The position numbers and the translations under genes are program-made. From NCBI GenBank assembly GCA_964527995.1, contig CAZGRP010000041.1, positions 1 through 36,895 on the forward strand: 36,895 bases of DNA, read 5' to 3'. The DNA is from CAZGRP01 sp964527995 (GTDB lineage Bacteria; Zhuqueibacterota; Zhuqueibacteria; Oceanimicrobiales; CAZGRP01). The notes under the pieces were generated by a model. The model made no database searches. It was not told the DNA's origin and saw only the letters and a list, made by a program, of their open reading frames with translations. This document shows, piece by piece, positions 1-7,617 of this stretch (position 1 is the stretch's first letter; each line of letters starts with the position of its first letter).

Positions 1-2115
1 AAACGGCTCGAAGATCTCGTCTGCGTGCCTGGGATCGATGCCGGGACCGTTGTCAACGACGTCGATGGTGAGCCGGTCCGCAGACCTGGTGGCGGTGGTT
101 GAGATACGGATCACTCCGTTGCGGGCGTCGACAGCCTGCATGGCGTTGTGGAGCAGGTTGACGAAGACCTGCTGGATCTGCGTGGCGTCCCCCCAGAACG
201 TCGACTTCTTGGCCTGGAAGTCCTGCTCGATGCGAATGTTCTTCCCTTTGTTCAGCGGTCGCAGGAAGCGAATGACATCCACCAGCATCTGATGGAGATC
301 GATTTGCTCGACCTTTGGCTCGGGGGTTCTGGCATAGTCGAGCAACTCCCGAATGATGCGCTGGCAGGTCAGGGTGTTGCGCTGGATCACTTCGACGTGC
401 TCGCGAAACGGGGAACCTTGCGGCAGCTCGGTCTCCATCATCTGGTTGTACATCGATATCGCCGCCAGTGGGTTGTTCATCTCGTGCGCCACCACGGCTG
501 CGGTTTTACCCAGTACGGCAAGCCGCTCCTGGTGCGCCTGGCGCTCGTTCATGCGTTCGCGCGCGGTGATGTCCCTGGCCACCAACACTTTGGCGGAACC
601 GCCATCCAGGGAGGGCAGCTTGGTGGCAATGACCTCGAAGATCTTGTCCTCGACGGTGACTTCACAGGTCGTTGTCCGCGACGTGTCGGTCAGACAACGG
701 ATGCACTGGTTGCTCGCCGCGGCATGGAGCGCGCATTTGCGAATGCTCTGATGGTTTTCGCCATGCTCCAACATCCGAATGATGGGTTCCGCAGCTTTGT
801 TGGAAAGAACGATTTCGCCCGCCTGGTTGAGGAGAATCAGTCCGTCGGTCATCGAATGGACGACGGTGTTCAGGCGGTTGTGCTGCACCCGAAGTTCGCG
901 TTCTCTTTTTTCCAGGTCGGCGGCCGTCTGCTCCAGGGTGCGGGTCCGATCCTCGACCGCCTGGGTCATGAGATTAAAGGTCTTGGCAAGGTGGCCGATT
1001 TCGTCCTCCGAATCGATGTCGTTGCGGACCGAGAAGTCACCCTCCTTGATCCTGAATGCCATTCTTTGCAGTTCGCCAAGCGGGCGCACCAGATACTGAA
1101 TGGGGAAGAACAACATCAACAGCGCAGTGATGGCGACCACGAGCGTGATCCCGAGAAGTTTTCCTTCCAAGACCCGCAGGGGAGCCAGGGCGTCTTCTGC
1201 ATTCAGCTCGATAAGAGTCGTCCAGCCGAGGCTTCGCAGCGGATGGCTCTGCCCGTACATGTCCTTCCCGTTCTGGCAGGCATGCCGGCCGACGTGCAAG
1301 GACGGCACGATGGACTGGCTGGCTGGAATGATCTTGATGCCGGCCATGGCATCGTCTGCGGTCATCTGGTCCCGGCTGCCGAGCCTTTTCAGATACCACC
1401 ATGGCACTTCCACGCTGGCCCCGGTCTGGTCGACCAGGGTCAGATACTTTTCCATGTGGGTTTCTGACATGGCAGTGTCATGGGGTACCGAGGCGTTCTG
1501 AATCACCGAGAGCAGATTGATGATAGAGACAAGATAGCCGATCTGAGATTTGCGGTCGATATCCCACAGCGGCGTGACGATGGCGGTGGTGGGAAAACGC
1601 TCCACACTATCGGGCGGGATGATGGCGGTGAATTGCTGGCGGTTTTCTTGAAAGGCGGGCTCGATCGACTTGCGGAGATCGCGGGCATTTCCCAAAACAC
1701 CGACGATGCGATGTTTGGCCAGATCGTAGATTTGCAGGTCGACGAACTCCCCGACCAGAGGCAATTTGTTGACCCGCAGGTGAGTCCGGAGTTGACGGCG
1801 CACCTCCTCCGCCTGTTTCGAGGCGCCGGCCTGCCGCGACAGCCACTCGGCGGTCTTGGTGCGAATGAAACCGTCCGAGGCAAAATCCTCCGCCCGGCGG
1901 GCCAGCGTCTCCAGCTTCTTGTCGAAGAGGGTTGCCTGCGCCAACGACTCGCTCTGCAAACGCAGCAGGATTTCGCGGTTGAGCGGGGAGTAGACCGAGT
2001 TGACGACGAAATAGCCGCCGATGCCGAAGACCAGCAGGTAAAGGGTGATGAAGCCAAGCGGGAGCTTGTACTTGATGTCGATTTTTGAGAGCGGGTCTTT
2101 AGGAATCCAGTTCAC
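1..2115 (-). CDS. Membrane sensor histidine kinase (3' end beyond window)
   Basis: Sensor kinase that should autophosphorylate a histidine and pass the phosphate to a response regulator not present in this window. Translating the minus strand from the GTG at 2115 gives 705 codons open to the window edge. In order: a first membrane helix (about residues 20-42), a periplasmic sensor region of roughly 280 residues resembling a Cache-type domain, a second helix, a HAMP segment ending in a DEIGHLAKTFN-like stretch, a PAS-like domain with several cysteines, then the dimerisation domain with the phospho-acceptor in HEMNNPLAAI (His about 544). The ATPase domain shows the N box NLLHNAMQAV and the G1 box DNGPGI at about 39-60. 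The end of the ATPase domain is missing. GTG is preferred because AAGAAGG lies about 11 nt upstream; an in-frame TTG at 2151 is the alternative. It is divergent from the outer-membrane gene at 2393. Confidence 0.9.
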   Translation of the reverse strand, partial: MNWIPKDPLSKIDIKYKLPLGFITLYLLVFGIGGYFVVNSVYSPLNREILLRLQSESLAQATLFDKKLETLARRAEDFASDGFIRTKTAEWLSRQAGASKQAEEVRRQLRTHLRVNKLPLVGEFVDLQIYDLAKHRIVGVLGNARDLRKSIEPAFQENRQQFTAIIPPDSVERFPTTAIVTPLWDIDRKSQIGYLVSIINLLSVIQNASVPHDTAMSETHMEKYLTLVDQTGASVEVPWWYLKRLGSRDQMTADDAMAGIKIIPASQSIVPSLHVGRHACQNGKDMYGQSHPLRSLGWTTLIELNAEDALAPLRVLEGKLLGITLVVAITALLMLFFPIQYLVRPLGELQRMAFRIKEGDFSVRNDIDSEDEIGHLAKTFNLMTQAVEDRTRTLEQTAADLEKRERELRVQHNRLNTVVHSMTDGLILLNQAGEIVLSNKAAEPIIRMLEHGENHQSIRKCALHAAASNQCIRCLTDTSRTTTCEVTVEDKIFEVIATKLPSLDGGSAKVLVARDITARERMNERQAHQERLAVLGKTAAVVAHEMNNPLAAISMYNQMMETELPQGSPFREHVEVIQRNTLTCQRIIRELLDYARTPEPKVEQIDLHQMLVDVIRFLRPLNKGKNIRIEQDFQAKKSTFWGDATQIQQVFVNLLHNAMQAVDARNGVIRISTTATRSADRLTIDVVDNGPGIDPRHADEIFEPF

Positions 2116-2183
2116 GGGAGACCGACCCTTCTTTTCTTGGGGATTTCTCAAGCCCGACGGCAGCAGATAGTGTAACAAGAACG

Positions 2184-2212
2184 AAATTACGAAGGTGCCC
2201 TATCGTTGTCAA
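2184..2212 (-). promoter_or_regulatory. Predicted sigma-70-type promoter for the histidine kinase
   Basis: On the minus strand a perfect TTGACA (2212-2207) is followed after 17 bp by TAATTT (2189-2184). The -10 box is weak but is preceded directly by CTTCG, as at two other promoters here (4646-4674 and 28349-28377). Expected start about 2177, leaving a leader of about 60 nt before the GTG at 2115. Confidence 0.5.
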
Positions 2213-2358
2213 GCGCTTTTTGGGCACCATCAGATTCTGCGGCGGCGCGGTTGACAGAGCAGGTGCCATTCCTTATATTCAACACCATTCTGTCCGATTA
2301 TCGCCACTTGGAATGCACGGCAGCGCCCCGTCCCCTTGAGCGGCACCCCGAGGTGCCG
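2194..2358. repeat. Five GGTGCC/GGCACC motifs across the divergent promoter region
   Basis: GGTGCC occurs at 2194-2199 and 2262-2267, inside the spacers of the two divergent promoters. GGCACC occurs at 2223-2228 between them. A perfect 7-bp inverted repeat, CGGCACC-CCGA-GGTGCCG, lies at 2341-2358 in the barrel-gene leader. The first two copies also form a 7-bp inverted pair (2194-2200 with 2222-2228). The arrangement looks like operator half-sites, or a leader hairpin for the last pair; no bound factor is known. Confidence 0.45.
2251..2279 (+). promoter_or_regulatory. Predicted strong sigma-70-type promoter for the barrel gene
   Basis: Perfect -35 TTGACA at 2251-2256, a 17-bp spacer and -10 TATATT at 2274-2279 (5 of 6 matches). 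The start would be near 2286, giving a leader of about 107 nt that contains a tight hairpin at 2341-2358. The -35 boxes of this and the divergent kinase promoter lie about 40 bp apart. Confidence 0.72.
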
Positions 2359-2392
2359 ATGTGGGCATGAATTCGACATGGAGGTGATGCGA

Positions 2393-3832
2393 ATGATGGT
2401 GAAAAGACGTGCGGCTGGATATGTAGTGGCCTTTTCTGTTACGCTCGCCGCAGCGACGACGGCCCGAGCGCAGTCGCCGGCCGGTCGAGTGACTTTCAAC
2501 GCGTCCTGGCGGGTTCGGCTGGAAATGTGGGACTGGTTCCAAACCACTGGACCTTACGACGGCAGTTACGGCTTCGTCGGTTCTCTGGTGCGTTTTGCTG
2601 CCTCCGGGCAGACCTCCCGCGCGGATTGGCGCATCGAGTTTTCGCAACCTTCGTTGCTCGGCCTTCCGAACCGGGCCGTAGCACCGGCGCCGCAAGGGGC
2701 CCTGGGTCTGGGAGCGAACTACTATGTTGTGAACGGCGGTGACGATGCCAACGTGTTTCTCAAACAGGCCTTCCTGCTCCTGAAAAACGCAGGCAATCCT
2801 TCCAGCCTGCTGCGCGTTGGACGATTCGAATTCGTGGGCGGCCTGGAGAGCATTCCGAAGGACCGCACTCTCGCCTGGCTCAAACGAGTGCGGATCGCAC
2901 ACCGGTTGCTGGGCAATTTCGGCTTCAGCCACGTGCAGCGCAGCTTCGACGGTGTGCAGTGGAGCTTGGACACGCGCCGGATGAACGTAACGTTCCTGGC
3001 AGCCAGACCGACCCAGGGCGTCTTCGACACCGGGGGCTGGAAAAACCTCGACGTGGACGTTCTCTATGGCTCCTTGACGCTGCCGCAGCAGCGTTCCGAT
3101 CTGGGGCTCTTCGTTCTGGCCACCCTGGACCACCGGAAGGTGCTGAAGACGGACAATCGCCCGGCGGCTGCACGCCATGCCGACCGCAAGAGCGTTCGAG
3201 TCGCAAGCCTCGGAGGCTACTATCTCGGGGTTCTCGAGGCGGGCAAGGCATCCATGGATCTGACCCTCTGGGGTGCCTACCAACTTGGCCGCTGGGGTAA
3301 GCTGGACCAGGCGGCCTGGGCCTGGCTGGTCGAGGTGGGCCTGCAGTTTCCTCGGATGCGAGCGAAGCCGTGGCTGCGGGCCGGCTGGATGCAATCCTCC
3401 GGAGACGGCGATCCCCAGGATGGCACTCACCGAACGTTCTTCCAGCACCTGCCGACCCCGCGCCTCTACGCTCGTTTCCCGTTCTACAATATGATGAACC
3501 TGCAGGACGCCTTCGTGCAGTTGATGCTCCGGCCGGTCAAAAGGCTGGCGCTGCGCAGCGAAGCCCACGCTCTGCGCTTGAGCAACAAGAAAGACCTGTG
3601 GTATGCCGGCGGGGGCGCCTTCAACGACAAGGTGTTCGGCTACGCCGGACGGCCGAGCTTCGGCAACAGAAACCTGGCCGCTGTCTTCGATCTCAGCGCC
3701 AGCCTCCACTGGTCGAACTGGTTGTCGACAACCTTCTATGCCGGCCACGCTATCGGGGGTGGCGTGGTACGCAGCATCTATGCCAGCCGCCATGCCAATT
3801 TTGCCTACATCGAGTTCGTTCTGCACAAGTAG
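2393..3832 (+). CDS. Outer-membrane beta-barrel protein, alginate-export-like
   Basis: Predicted outer-membrane porin-like barrel of 479 aa, resembling the alginate export (AlgE-like) family. A signal peptide is clear: MMVKRR, a hydrophobic stretch, then ARAQS at about residue 25. The rest has alternating aromatic and polar strands typical of barrels and ends in FVLHK. Family-like landmarks are an early strand with WRVRLEMWDWF and the stretch VGRFEF. The start at 2393 is chosen because GGAGGTG sits 6 nt upstream; ATGs at 2378 and 2387 are in frame but overlap that site. It is monocistronic by layout, with a good promoter at 2251-2279. The substrate is not determined; no alginate biosynthesis genes are nearby, so alginate itself is doubtful. 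The adjacent divergent sensor kinase may regulate it. Confidence 0.8.
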   Translation: MMVKRRAAGYVVAFSVTLAAATTARAQSPAGRVTFNASWRVRLEMWDWFQTTGPYDGSYGFVGSLVRFAASGQTSRADWRIEFSQPSLLGLPNRAVAPAPQGALGLGANYYVVNGGDDANVFLKQAFLLLKNAGNPSSLLRVGRFEFVGGLESIPKDRTLAWLKRVRIAHRLLGNFGFSHVQRSFDGVQWSLDTRRMNVTFLAARPTQGVFDTGGWKNLDVDVLYGSLTLPQQRSDLGLFVLATLDHRKVLKTDNRPAAARHADRKSVRVASLGGYYLGVLEAGKASMDLTLWGAYQLGRWGKLDQAAWAWLVEVGLQFPRMRAKPWLRAGWMQSSGDGDPQDGTHRTFFQHLPTPRLYARFPFYNMMNLQDAFVQLMLRPVKRLALRSEAHALRLSNKKDLWYAGGGAFNDKVFGYAGRPSFGNRNLAAVFDLSASLHWSNWLSTTFYAGHAIGGGVVRSIYASRHANFAYIEFVLHK

Positions 3833-3844
3833 CGATCGACTGCG

Positions 3845-3864
3845 TGGGCGCGAGTCGTCGCCCA
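3845..3864 (+). terminator. Hairpin just after the barrel gene (terminator-like, no clear U tract)
   Basis: TGGGCG (3845-3850) pairs with CGCCCA (3859-3864) twelve bases after the stop codon. Only a few T residues follow, so Rho-independent termination is uncertain. In the rest of 3833-4124 I see no gene. Confidence 0.3.
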
Positions 3865-4124
3865 GTCTTGGAGGCAGGTGGGGCGCCGGCCATAACCTGG
3901 GGTTTTCAGGAAGGGATGTTCAAGAAACCTGGAGCCGGTGGTGTGCTGCCGCGCAGAGTCCCCCGGAAGCGACCAGGGTCGACCTCCGAGCTGCGAGAGC
4001 TGAAGGTTCTGGCATTTTCCGGAAAGGATCAGACCGACTGATAGGCAGGACGTATTTCCATGTTGAGGACCAGGCGCCTGACTGCCTGCGTTCCGGGAGA
4101 ATGGGCGAGCCCGAGATGCAGGTA

Positions 4125-4559
4125 TCAGACCGCACCGGCGATATAGTTTTCGAGCTGCTTGATCACGAATTTATGCTCTGAAATGATGGCCTTCACGACA
4201 TCCCCGATCGAGATCACGCCCACCAGTTCGCCGCCTTCCATAACCGGGAGATGGCGGATGTGCTTGTCGGTCATCAACGCCATGCACTCTTCGATCGACT
4301 GGTCCGGCCGTACATAGTAGACTTTCTGACTCATGATCGCGCTGACAGGCATGTCTTTGGAGGATTTGCCTTTCAGAATGACCTTCCGGGCATAATCGCG
4401 TTCCGAGAAAATGCCCACGAGCCGGCTGCCCTCGAGCACCAGGAGCGCCCCGACGTTCTTATCGGCCATCAGTTTTAGAGCATCATACACAGGGGTGTCG
4501 GGTGTCACCGACCAAACATCGCGCCCCTTGGTTTTCAAAAGATGGCTCACGTATGTCAT
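4125..4559 (-). CDS. CBS-domain pair protein
   Basis: Stand-alone protein of 144 aa made of two CBS motifs, which usually bind adenosyl nucleotides and act as energy or redox sensors. The first CBS motif spans roughly residues 8-65 (DVWSVTPDTPVYDALKLM, then GALLVLEG and VGIFSERDYARKVIL). The second spans about 75-130 (YYVRPDQSIEECMALM, then IRHLPVMEGGELVGVISIGDVVK). The length is typical of single-pair proteins of this kind. The ATG at 4559 is preferred over one 33 nt upstream because GGAGGAG lies 7 nt before it. It has its own promoter at 4646-4674 and 241 nt separate it from the gene upstream. The target is unknown. Confidence 0.88.
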   Translation of the reverse strand: MTYVSHLLKTKGRDVWSVTPDTPVYDALKLMADKNVGALLVLEGSRLVGIFSERDYARKVILKGKSSKDMPVSAIMSQKVYYVRPDQSIEECMALMTDKHIRHLPVMEGGELVGVISIGDVVKAIISEHKFVIKQLENYIAGAV

Positions 4560-4645
4560 CGTTTCACTCCTCCAATCGCTCGTGTCATGCAATCGAATGG
4601 GGCGTTGACGCGAAGCGCACGCCCCCGAGTTGCTGTGGTTCGGGA

Positions 4646-4674
4646 ATGTTACGAAGCTCCTCCGAAAAAGTCAA
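4646..4674 (-). promoter_or_regulatory. Predicted promoter for the CBS protein
   Basis: On the minus strand TTGACT (4674-4669), a 17-bp spacer ending in CTTCG, then TAACAT (4651-4646). Expected start about 4639, with an 80-nt leader. Confidence 0.65.
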
Positions 4675-4800
4675 GCAGAGATACGACTTTTCTTATAATT
4701 CAGTTTAGGGTTCCTGCAAATGAAGTCCGCACGAATCAGCCATCGCTCTGCATCCGACAACGGATGAGCATGCGCCCCGAGCACGATTTCTTTGATCCGC

Positions 4801-5583
4801 CTACTTGGCCAGGCGCAGACTGAGGGTCTCCTTGCCGCGCTCGACCACCACTTCGACCTGCGTCTTCTCCTCCAGTTCAGCCATGGCCTCGCGAAAGTCG
4901 TCGAGGTCGCGGATGCGGCTCCTGCCGAAGCGGATGACGATGTCGCCAGGAGAAAGTCCGGCACGACCGGCTGGGCTTTCGGCTCGGACGTCGGCGACCA
5001 GCACACCCTGCGCCGAGCCGAAGAATTGTGACAGGTCGCCCGTCAATGTCTGGACTGTGAAGCCCCAGGCTTCCGAGCTCACCTCTTCGGTACCCGTTTC
5101 TGCGGTGGGAGGACGCGTGTAGTCGCTGAGCAGATTGGGCATGACGTAAATCGGGGAGTGCGTCCGAAGCGCGAGGGCGATGGCATCACTGGGGCGGGCA
5201 TCCAGACGGTGGTTCTTCTTGCCTTGTGTGACGACCATCTCGGCGAAATAGGTGTCGTCTTTCAGCTCCGTGATGGTGACGCGCTCCAGCTTCCCGTTCA
5301 GTGTCTCGAGCAACTTGGCCATCAAATCGTGGGAGAGAGGGCGGGAGGCCGATTCTCCTTTGCGACCGAGAAGAATCGAGACGGCCTGATCTCCGCCTAC
5401 CGAGATGGGCAAGAACCTCTTGCCGCTGTCGTCGGCAAGCACCACGGCCACCTGGCCGGTGCCGGGGATCGCCTGCAGTCCGTGGACTTTGACCCGTACC
5501 GGCTCCTCCCCGGCGCGCGAACTGCATCCGGCCAGGATGAGGCCGAGGGTCAGCATCAGGAACTTCCGCGTAGAGTGACTCAT
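4801..5583 (-). CDS. Lipoprotein with bifunctional-nuclease (DUF151) and PDZ domains
   Basis: A 260-aa predicted lipoprotein: a short n-region, hydrophobic core and lipobox LAGC with Cys20. Residues about 30-150 match the bifunctional nuclease (BFN/DUF151) domain, with FLPISVGGDQAVSI, LSHDLM and the conserved DARPSDAIALALR stretch. Residues about 170-260 form a PDZ domain (GVLVADVRAESPAGRAGL, GDIVIRFG). BFN domains have reported DNase/RNase activity in plants and occur widely in bacteria, usually without a signal peptide. PDZ domains bind peptide C-termini. The combination suggests an envelope-anchored protein, but nuclease activity here is inference. It starts 18 nt after the secreted nuclease-like gene at 5602-7383, so the two are probably co-transcribed. 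GAGGA lies just before the ATG. Confidence 0.85.
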   Translation of the reverse strand: MSHSTRKFLMLTLGLILAGCSSRAGEEPVRVKVHGLQAIPGTGQVAVVLADDSGKRFLPISVGGDQAVSILLGRKGESASRPLSHDLMAKLLETLNGKLERVTITELKDDTYFAEMVVTQGKKNHRLDARPSDAIALALRTHSPIYVMPNLLSDYTRPPTAETGTEEVSSEAWGFTVQTLTGDLSQFFGSAQGVLVADVRAESPAGRAGLSPGDIVIRFGRSRIRDLDDFREAMAELEEKTQVEVVVERGKETLSLRLAK

Positions 5584-5601
5584 GATTCCTCGCCCGTGTG
5601 T

Positions 5602-7383
5602 TTATTTGATCAGCAATAGTTTGCGCACCTGCACCGTCTTCCCGACCTTCAGCCGGCAAAAATAGTTGCCAGAACTTTGGGCAGTGGCATTCCAGACGAC
5701 TCGGTGCCGGCCGCGCTTCTCCAGGCCGGACAGCAGCGTCGCTACCCGCACACCGCGCAGGTCGTACACGGCCAGGTCGACTCGACTGTCTTCGGGCAGC
5801 TCGAAGGAGATCGTCGTGGATCCATTGAACGGATTCGGGAAGTTGGACAGCAGCACGAACCGGCTGGGACTCTGCCGCCCGTGAGGCTGGCCCACCTTTG
5901 TCCCTTTCGAAAAGACAAAATCGGCGACCTTTGGCAGATGGTCCGAGGCCCGGCTCACATCGTCGGCGCGCAGGTCGGCGTCGTTGAGGGCGGCTTGCGA
6001 CATCTCCGGGGTGTAGAGTAGGAAATGGCGCACCGGCTTGAGCACGCTGTCGGTGTAAATCATGTAGTCGAGGCGGCCGGGTGCGAAGGAACTGTGGTCG
6101 TTTCTCCAGGTGTACCCCATGCGCATCTCGGTCTGCCGCGAGATCAGGTCGGCCAGGGCTGTGCCATCCCAGTCGGGCGGCTCGGGAGGCCCGAACTGTG
6201 CCTGGTCCACGATTTCGCCGGTCAGGATCGTCTGCTGCTGCTGGCGAAATCCCACCAGGTTGAGGTCGCCGGCGATGATGATGGGTGTGCCTTCGGGCAG
6301 CTGAAGTCGGCCGCCCGGTTGTTTGGCATCGCGCAGGAAGGCGGCCAGGGCATCGGCCTCCTGTTGCCGTTGTGTGTTGGCCGAGCAGCAGCGCAGGTGG
6401 GCGTTGATGAGCAGCAGATCCGTGGTGTCGTCGGCGGGCAGGTCGATCCATGCCGCGGTCATCCTGTGGTTTGGCAGAATCAGCCAATGTTGCAGAATCG
6501 GGAAGCGGCTGACGATGATGTTCCCTTCGTCCGCCTTGAGCGCCTGCCAGCGCTGTCCCTGGGGCAACGGCAGGATGGAGTCGATCCGCGCCGCCGTTTC
6601 TTCGGCTGAAGGGTTCCACATCTCCTGGAAACAGATCAGGTCGGGCTGCAGTGCCCGCAAGATCCTGTCGAATCGCGCCTTGCGGCCGGGGTCGAAGACG
6701 CCATTGTCAAGCACATTATAGGTCAGCAGCCGCACTGCATCCGGATTCTGCTTCTGGATGGGGATTTGCTGTGGCGGCGGCACGGGCGTCGGGTCGAAGA
6801 CATAGGTGATCGTCTCCCCCTGAGCCGGTGCCATATCGCCGGTGCTGGTGGCGGCGTCACGAAGAACCAGGTTCAAGGTATCATTCTGGAAGAGTGGCAT
6901 GTAGCCATCCGGGATCGCGTCGCGCCCAAGGGCGATCTCGAACTCCGTCGAGCTGACGGTGGGCAGGGTCCTCAACCTGATATTCGCGAAAGTGATGGTC
7001 GTCTCTCCGGCCTGGGAATAGAAGGTGCCCGACCGCCGGCCGAACACCCAGCGAAGCTCCGCTCCGATGCCGTTCACCCGGAATCCGGTGTCGCGGCGAT
7101 GATCCGTGTCGAGGTAGAGCGTGAGTTCGTTGTCCGTCTGCAGGTTGATCTCGCCTCCCACCTCGATGCGAAGAAAGAGAAAGCGGTCGTCGTTCGCCGC
7201 CCAGATGTGACCGATGTCGATGTCGTGGCCGTTGTTGTCACCGGCGGGGTCCTGGTAGATCGTCGGCAGGCCGTCCCAGTCGGAGAAGCGGCCATCCAGG
7301 AAGATCGGCCGCGCCTGCGCGCGAACACTGACAACGGCGAACATCACCAGGAGGACTGAAAAGAGGGTCCGCAGGATTCTCAT
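5602..7383 (-). CDS. Secreted endonuclease/exonuclease/phosphatase-family protein with C-terminal sorting-like domain
   Basis: A 593-aa secreted protein. Signal peptide at residues 1-22 (hydrophobic core, then SVRAQA). Residues about 25-190 look like a carbohydrate-binding/DOMON-type beta domain (GRFSDWDGLPTIYQDPAGD). Residues about 215-475 form an endonuclease/exonuclease/phosphatase fold: LTYNVLDNG, CFQEMW (metal Glu), INAHLRC, GDLNLVG, and ASDHLPKVADF with the catalytic His. The last 85 residues follow the FlgD-like/type IX sorting pattern: NFPNPFN, VDLAVYDLRG, SGNYFCRLKVG and a final KLLLIK. Substrate could be nucleic acid, phospholipid or a phosphoester. The start at 7383 is chosen because the signal peptide begins there; the ribosome-binding site is weak. 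The BFN/PDZ lipoprotein follows 18 nt downstream. Confidence 0.87.
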   Translation of the reverse strand: MRILRTLFSVLLVMFAVVSVRAQARPIFLDGRFSDWDGLPTIYQDPAGDNNGHDIDIGHIWAANDDRFLFLRIEVGGEINLQTDNELTLYLDTDHRRDTGFRVNGIGAELRWVFGRRSGTFYSQAGETTITFANIRLRTLPTVSSTEFEIALGRDAIPDGYMPLFQNDTLNLVLRDAATSTGDMAPAQGETITYVFDPTPVPPPQQIPIQKQNPDAVRLLTYNVLDNGVFDPGRKARFDRILRALQPDLICFQEMWNPSAEETAARIDSILPLPQGQRWQALKADEGNIIVSRFPILQHWLILPNHRMTAAWIDLPADDTTDLLLINAHLRCCSANTQRQQEADALAAFLRDAKQPGGRLQLPEGTPIIIAGDLNLVGFRQQQQTILTGEIVDQAQFGPPEPPDWDGTALADLISRQTEMRMGYTWRNDHSSFAPGRLDYMIYTDSVLKPVRHFLLYTPEMSQAALNDADLRADDVSRASDHLPKVADFVFSKGTKVGQPHGRQSPSRFVLLSNFPNPFNGSTTISFELPEDSRVDLAVYDLRGVRVATLLSGLEKRGRHRVVWNATAQSSGNYFCRLKVGKTVQVRKLLLIK

Positions 7384-7431
7384 CTCGGGGTTCGACTGAG
7401 GTTTGCGAGGTTCGCCAGCGCTTCCTGAAAC

Positions 7432-7460
7432 AATATAATCAGCCCACGGCTCGGGCGCAA
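7432..7460 (-). promoter_or_regulatory. Predicted promoter for the secreted nuclease/lipoprotein pair
   Basis: On the minus strand TTGCGC (7460-7455), a 17-bp spacer and TATATT (7437-7432). The -10 is good and the -35 is weak. Expected start near 7425, about 42 nt before the ATG at 7383. Confidence 0.45.
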
Positions 7461-7617
7461 TCGAAATTCTGCTCTTCAAAGGGGGGCTTCGAGCCTGGAG
7501 TCGACTCGGGCATTTGCTCCGCACGCATCAGCTTGATTCCCGCGCTCGCAGGAACGACCTGAAGAATCGGTGTGGCCTGCCGGAAGTTTCTTCTTGCGCA
7601 ACCGGAAGCAGTTTCTT

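Noticed and set aside
148..1467. Long open frame of 439 codons on the plus strand
   Set aside because: It is the antisense of the histidine kinase, whose minus-strand translation shows HAMP, H-box, N-box and G1-box motifs. The plus frame has no recognisable domain.
2279..3826. Long open frame of 515 codons on the minus strand
   Set aside because: It is opposite the barrel gene, which has a signal peptide, a strong ribosome-binding site and a strong promoter. The minus frame is low-complexity shadow.
3833..4124. Open frames continuing past the barrel gene
   Set aside because: They are out-of-frame continuations of shadows of the barrel gene without start signals or domains.
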